A stretch of 9,816 nucleotides of DNA from Nitrospinae bacterium CG22_combo_CG10-13_8_21_14_all_47_10 (GTDB lineage: Bacteria; Nitrospinota; Nitrospinia; Nitrospinales; VA-1). The stretch covers positions 1 to 9,816 of the forward strand of contig PCTK01000025.1 of NCBI GenBank assembly GCA_002786505.1, in the 5' to 3' direction. Below the pieces are notes generated by a model. It was not told where the DNA came from. It worked only from the letters and a program-made list of their open reading frames with translations, and made no database searches. Of this stretch, positions 6,590 through 9,816 are shown one piece after another; the first letter of the stretch is position 1, and the number at the start of each line of letters is the position of its first letter. Made by a program: the position numbers and the translations under genes.

Positions 6590-7072
6590 ATGAATATAAA
6601 AACCATTTGGGTTCTAATAATATTAGCCTTTGCTTTTCCCGCTGTCAATTGGGCAGAAGATAGCAAAACCGAACTGGTCTTGTTTAAGGAAGTTTCGGAT
6701 CCATGGACCCTGTTCAAAAAGGGGCGGACCTGCGAAAGTATTTTTCACCTTCATAAAGGCGTGGATGCCCCAGACCTCCGGGACATGAGAAACAGTACTT
6801 GCAGGGGCGAATACACCCTGACTCTGGACGGCCCCCCCGGAACTACTGTCACTTTATATGGGCAGTTTTTTTTCGGGGAAGATCGCGGTTTTTTAACCCT
6901 GACCAAGACTGATAACCAAAAAGTCTGGATATGGGATATGGAAGACTTCCCCGATGGCAAATGGGTGGTCGCAGAAGCAAACAAAAACACAGGTGGCTAT
7001 GAAATATTTTATCGCGCTGGCCCTGATTTCAAAATGAACCTGGGATCTGTGAAGTGGAATGAAGTTCCCTGA
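6590..7072 (+). CDS. Secreted small protein of unknown family
   Basis: With the start at 6590 the product has 160 residues and a classical signal peptide: MNIK, a hydrophobic core (about residues 6-18), and a likely cleavage after NWA (residue 22). The frame also has an ATG at 6527, which would add 21 polar residues before the signal peptide. Neither start has a good ribosome binding site, and I chose 6590 because it places the signal peptide at the N-terminus. The mature part (about 138 residues) is rich in aromatic residues and Gly, with predicted beta segments (EYTLTLDGPPGTTVTLYGQF, KVWIWDMEDFPDGKWVVAEA). Two cysteines, C48 and C71, could form a disulfide. I do not recognise a family. It is first in a same-strand cluster, 25 bases before the radical SAM gene, but its periplasmic location makes a direct mechanistic link to the next two products uncertain. 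Confidence 0.75.
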   Translation: MNIKTIWVLIILAFAFPAVNWAEDSKTELVLFKEVSDPWTLFKKGRTCESIFHLHKGVDAPDLRDMRNSTCRGEYTLTLDGPPGTTVTLYGQFFFGEDRGFLTLTKTDNQKVWIWDMEDFPDGKWVVAEANKNTGGYEIFYRAGPDFKMNLGSVKWNEVP

Positions 7073-7097
7073 CGGCGGACATACTGCCTGCCTTTGA

Positions 7098-7958
7098 ATG
7101 GAGAGTATGCAGATAAATCTTATTCAAAGTAAAACATTGCTGACCCGTTCCAGCGGCTACCTCAAGGGGGTCTGCTCACACTCGCTGAATCCATATAGCG
7201 GTTGCGGCTACGGCCTTTCTTCCTGCGGCGAAGGTTGTTATGTTCGTTTCAATCAGTGGCTGACACGGGGCCGAGAGTGGGGAAAGTTTGTCGATGTCAA
7301 AATCAACGCCAAAGAATTATATATTCAATCGGCGGAAAAGGAAAAAAACTGGGCCCATCAACGTTCCATTCCTTTCACGATTTTCATGTCCAGTTCCACC
7401 GACCCCTGGCAACCGGCTGAAAAAAAATACCGGGTGACCCGTGCTGTCCTTCAGGCCATGGCAACCTGTCCGCCTGACACCTTGATCCTGCAAACCCACA
7501 GCGCAAACATTCTGGATGATCAGGAAACCTTGCTCGAACTGGCGCAACGCTGTTCGCTTAGAGTCCACATTTCCATCGAAGGGGACAGGAACCGCCTGCC
7601 AGGACTGCCTTCTCCGCCTTGTAGCGTTGAACAACGGATTTCCGCTCTGGAACAATTGTCGGCACAAGGACTCAAAACCGTGGCCTGTCTCTCTCCTTTA
7701 TATCCACTGGAAAATCCACAGCTTTTTTTTACACGTCTGAAAAGCGCGGGAGCTGACGCCGTTATCATTGACCACTTCATAGAAGGCGACGGAACCGCCG
7801 AAGGCTCCCGGACATTGAAAACCCGCCTTCCTGTTGCCATGAGCCAGGTGCAGGAAGATTCGGTCTACCTTCCCTACCGAAACCAAATCATCAATATAGC
7901 CCGCACTTTTCTTCCCGTAGGAGTTTCGGCTGAAGGTTTTGCGGGACACTATACCTGA
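7098..7958 (+). CDS. SPL-family-like radical SAM protein with atypical cysteine spacing
   Basis: This is probably a cytoplasmic radical SAM enzyme related to the spore-photoproduct-lyase/Rv2578c group. The product has 286 residues, numbered from the ATG at 7098. The N-terminal segment SHSLNPYSGCGYG carries the NPYxGC hallmark. The cluster cysteines then read C36-x6-C43-x3-C47 followed by Tyr-Val, instead of the canonical C-x3-C-x2-C. The SSTDPWQPAEKKYRVTRAVL block (99-118) matches the family's S-T-D-P-x-Q-P-x-E motif. LILQTHSAN (129-137) stands where relatives have a TKS-type motif, and an SIEG strand follows at 159-162. The substrate is unknown: known relatives repair DNA photoproducts, but many are uncharacterised. 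The ATG at 7107 is an alternative start, with GGAGAG directly adjacent but too close, and neither start has a good ribosome binding site. The stop is 2 bases before the ATPase gene, so the two are likely co-translated. Confidence 0.83.
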   Translation: MESMQINLIQSKTLLTRSSGYLKGVCSHSLNPYSGCGYGLSSCGEGCYVRFNQWLTRGREWGKFVDVKINAKELYIQSAEKEKNWAHQRSIPFTIFMSSSTDPWQPAEKKYRVTRAVLQAMATCPPDTLILQTHSANILDDQETLLELAQRCSLRVHISIEGDRNRLPGLPSPPCSVEQRISALEQLSAQGLKTVACLSPLYPLENPQLFFTRLKSAGADAVIIDHFIEGDGTAEGSRTLKTRLPVAMSQVQEDSVYLPYRNQIINIARTFLPVGVSAEGFAGHYT

Positions 7959-7960
7959 CC

Positions 7961-9658
7961 ATGCCTGCCCCGGAAGAACTCATAAACCAGATCACATCAC
8001 TGGATGGCAAAGGTTACAAAGCCTATAAAATCCTGCAAAGCAAGTCCTTTACCTTTGGCTTGTTTCAACTCACCTTTGAACATGTGCAGGGCGATCCTTT
8101 CGCGGCACCTTCCCGCCTATCCATAAAGATTGAACTTCAATCAGCCGGATTCACAAAAACTCACACTAAAACCTCCTTGAGAAAACTGGCCCTTGAAGAT
8201 CATTTATTGCGGGAAGTGGCGGACCGCATTCAGCAATGCCGGGACAAAATCAAGGGCTCCGGCCGAAGCGGAGAAATCGCCGTACAATCGCCAAGTCAAA
8301 AAGTGATTCGCCGAAGTGGACTGCAAATTAAAAATGATGTTTTGATCCTCACCCTGTTTGCCGGGCTCCCTGGGGACGGGCGCCGTGTGCTGGCGAAAGA
8401 ATGCGTCAAACTTTTCACCGAAATCCTGCCTCCTTTCTGGGAAGAATGCCTGCTGGCAAAATCTCTCGACATGAAACAGGTACAACAGGCTCTTGAAACT
8501 CTGGAAGACTATTCCGCGCTGAGCCAGTTGTTGACCCGAAACCACTGGGCCAGTTTTGTCGCAGATGGGTCTTTGCTTCCCCGCGCCTCCGGCATCAGCG
8601 ACCTGCCGCTTGAAAAGGGGGGAGTGGTTTTTTCAGCACCGGAAGAACTAAGTGCCGAAGTGGAGTTGCCGCATAGTGGAAAAGTCCGAGGCATGCCCAT
8701 TCCTCTTGGAATCACCCTTATTGTGGGGGGCGGATTCCACGGCAAAAGCACCTTACTGAAAGCCATTCAGGATGCCATCTACCCGCACGTAGCCGGAGAC
8801 GGACGCGAACGCATCGCCACCCAACCCACAGCGGTAAAAATCCGCGCCGAAGACGGTCGCGGCGTGCAACCCATCAACGTATCCGGGTTCATGGGCAACC
8901 TGCCGCTCATTCCATCGACAGAAAACTTTTCCACCGTCTCGGCCAGCGGCTCCACTTCACAGGCAGTGAATATTATAGAAGCCGTTGAGTCCGGCACTGC
9001 GCTTCTGCTTATGGATGAAGACACCTGCGCCACCAACTTCATGATCCGCGATGCCCGCATGCAGGCCTTGATCGCGACGGACAAGGAACCCATCACACCA
9101 ATGGTCGACCGCATAGAAGAATTGTATAAGGATTTGGGAGTCAGCACCATTCTGGTGATGGGAGGAAGCGGGGATTACTTCGATACAGCCAACCAGGTCA
9201 TTGCCATGGATTCGTTTCAACCCAGGCTGGTGACGGCAAAAGCAAAACAGATTGTCCAGGAAAATCCCGGCACTCGCAAAATCGAAACCAGCAAACCCCT
9301 GCCAAAAGTGCCAAAGAGATTCCGCGACTTATCAGGGCTGGATTTCAGCCGCGGCAAAAAAACCTGCGTCATTCAAACCCAGAAGTTGATTGCCCTCATT
9401 CTGGGACGCACCGAGATTGATGTGCGCTATATCGAACACCTTGTCGAACCCGGACAACTGGAACTTTGCGGCTGGATTCTGAAACAACTTAAAGAAATGC
9501 AGAAGACGACCCCCACTGTGTCCAACCACGATGCGATAAAAAACATTCTCAATACGATTGAATCCGGTGAATTGGAATCCGTCGCCCCTTTCAACAATGG
9601 CCTGCTGGCCCTGCCCCGGCTCCAGGATGTGATGGCTGTCCTGCACCGATTGCGTTGA
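7961..9658 (+). CDS. ABC-class ATPase, COG3044/PF09818 family (MRB1590-like)
   Basis: A soluble ATPase of 565 residues, the usual size for this family. The N-terminal domain (about 1-240) precedes an ABC-like ATPase core. That core has Walker A GGGFHGKST (256-264, K262), a serine-rich segment SASGSTSQA (328-336) where transporters have LSGGQ, and a Walker B-like ALLLMDEDTCATNF (347-360, D352, E353). GVSTILVMGGSGDYFDTA (393-410) and a C-terminal helical region (about 465-565) follow. There is no membrane domain, so it is not a transporter. Family knowledge: the trypanosome mitochondrial homologue MRB1590 binds RNA and takes part in RNA editing, while the bacterial role is not established. The ATG at 7961 lies 2 bases past the radical SAM stop with only a weak GCGGGA upstream, suggesting translational coupling. 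Base usage resembles its neighbours. Confidence 0.9.
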   Translation: MPAPEELINQITSLDGKGYKAYKILQSKSFTFGLFQLTFEHVQGDPFAAPSRLSIKIELQSAGFTKTHTKTSLRKLALEDHLLREVADRIQQCRDKIKGSGRSGEIAVQSPSQKVIRRSGLQIKNDVLILTLFAGLPGDGRRVLAKECVKLFTEILPPFWEECLLAKSLDMKQVQQALETLEDYSALSQLLTRNHWASFVADGSLLPRASGISDLPLEKGGVVFSAPEELSAEVELPHSGKVRGMPIPLGITLIVGGGFHGKSTLLKAIQDAIYPHVAGDGRERIATQPTAVKIRAEDGRGVQPINVSGFMGNLPLIPSTENFSTVSASGSTSQAVNIIEAVESGTALLLMDEDTCATNFMIRDARMQALIATDKEPITPMVDRIEELYKDLGVSTILVMGGSGDYFDTANQVIAMDSFQPRLVTAKAKQIVQENPGTRKIETSKPLPKVPKRFRDLSGLDFSRGKKTCVIQTQKLIALILGRTEIDVRYIEHLVEPGQLELCGWILKQLKEMQKTTPTVSNHDAIKNILNTIESGELESVAPFNNGLLALPRLQDVMAVLHRLR

Positions 9659-9736
9659 TGGGGATATTGCTTGAACAATTCGGACTTGAATCCTTGCATA
9701 GCCCCTTCATCAGCCTTCGTGCCCTGAAATGGTAAT

Positions 9737-9742
9737 GAGGAG
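9737..9742 (+). promoter_or_regulatory. Strong ribosome binding site for the edge gene
   Basis: GAGGAG sits 6 bases before the ATG at 9749. It is among the best plus-strand ribosome binding sites in the window and is the main support for a gene starting there. Confidence 0.65.
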
Positions 9743-9748
9743 TTTAAC

Positions 9749-9816
9749 ATGAGCAAATATAGGTTTTGTAGGGGCAAACGGTTACATTCCGAATATTTTT
9801 TGAATTACAAAATGTG
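9749..9816 (+). CDS. Start of a gene cut by the right edge
   Basis: Twenty-two codons are visible without a stop, beginning MSKYRFCRGKRLHSEYF. The peptide is basic and aromatic, with one cysteine, and lacks a signal peptide in the visible part. It lies 90 bases past the ATPase stop on the same strand, so it could be a fourth operon member or a separate gene. I do not recognise it and the visible part is too short to assign. Confidence 0.5.
   Translation, partial: MSKYRFCRGKRLHSEYFLNYKM

Noticed and set aside
9655..9716. Imperfect inverted repeat after the ATPase stop (GATGGGG ... CCCCTTCATC)
   Set aside because: The loop is long, the arms have bulges and there is no T-run, so it is not a convincing terminator.

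Overview
The window looks like a chromosomal stretch of a Gram-negative, respiring bacterium with roughly balanced base composition. It carries a membrane-type Fe-S oxidoreductase of the ETF:quinone type, glutamyl-tRNA synthetase, two secreted proteins with classical signal peptides, and a NarL-type two-component pair. The mixture would fit a Nitrospinota or deltaproteobacterial-like lineage, but that is an inference from gene style and no marker here proves it. I see no tRNA, rRNA, CRISPR array, insertion sequence or prophage gene.

Left part (1-2604): the C-terminal part of an EMO/HdrD-like Fe-S reductase, whose reading frame is open to the left edge, runs rightward and converges on gltX, which runs leftward. 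Their stop codons are 8 bases apart and share a hairpin. 

Middle (2757-4242): two tandem copies of a unit of about 612 bp on the minus strand. Each holds a conserved upstream box, a strong ribosome binding site, a 146-residue secreted protein and a near-identical intrinsic terminator. The two proteins are about 80% identical, with the differences concentrated in one short patch. I do not recognise their family.

4402-6317 (minus strand): a soluble GAF-domain histidine kinase followed by a NarL/FixJ response regulator, coupled at their junction. 

Right part (6590-9658, plus strand): a likely three-gene operon. It encodes a small secreted protein of unknown family, an SPL-like radical SAM protein with an unusual cysteine spacing, and, 2 bases further on, a COG3044/PF09818 'ABC-class' ATPase related to trypanosome MRB1590. 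The radical SAM-ATPase pair is the best candidate here for an undescribed system, possibly acting on nucleic acid. A further gene with a very good ribosome binding site starts at 9749 and is cut by the right edge.
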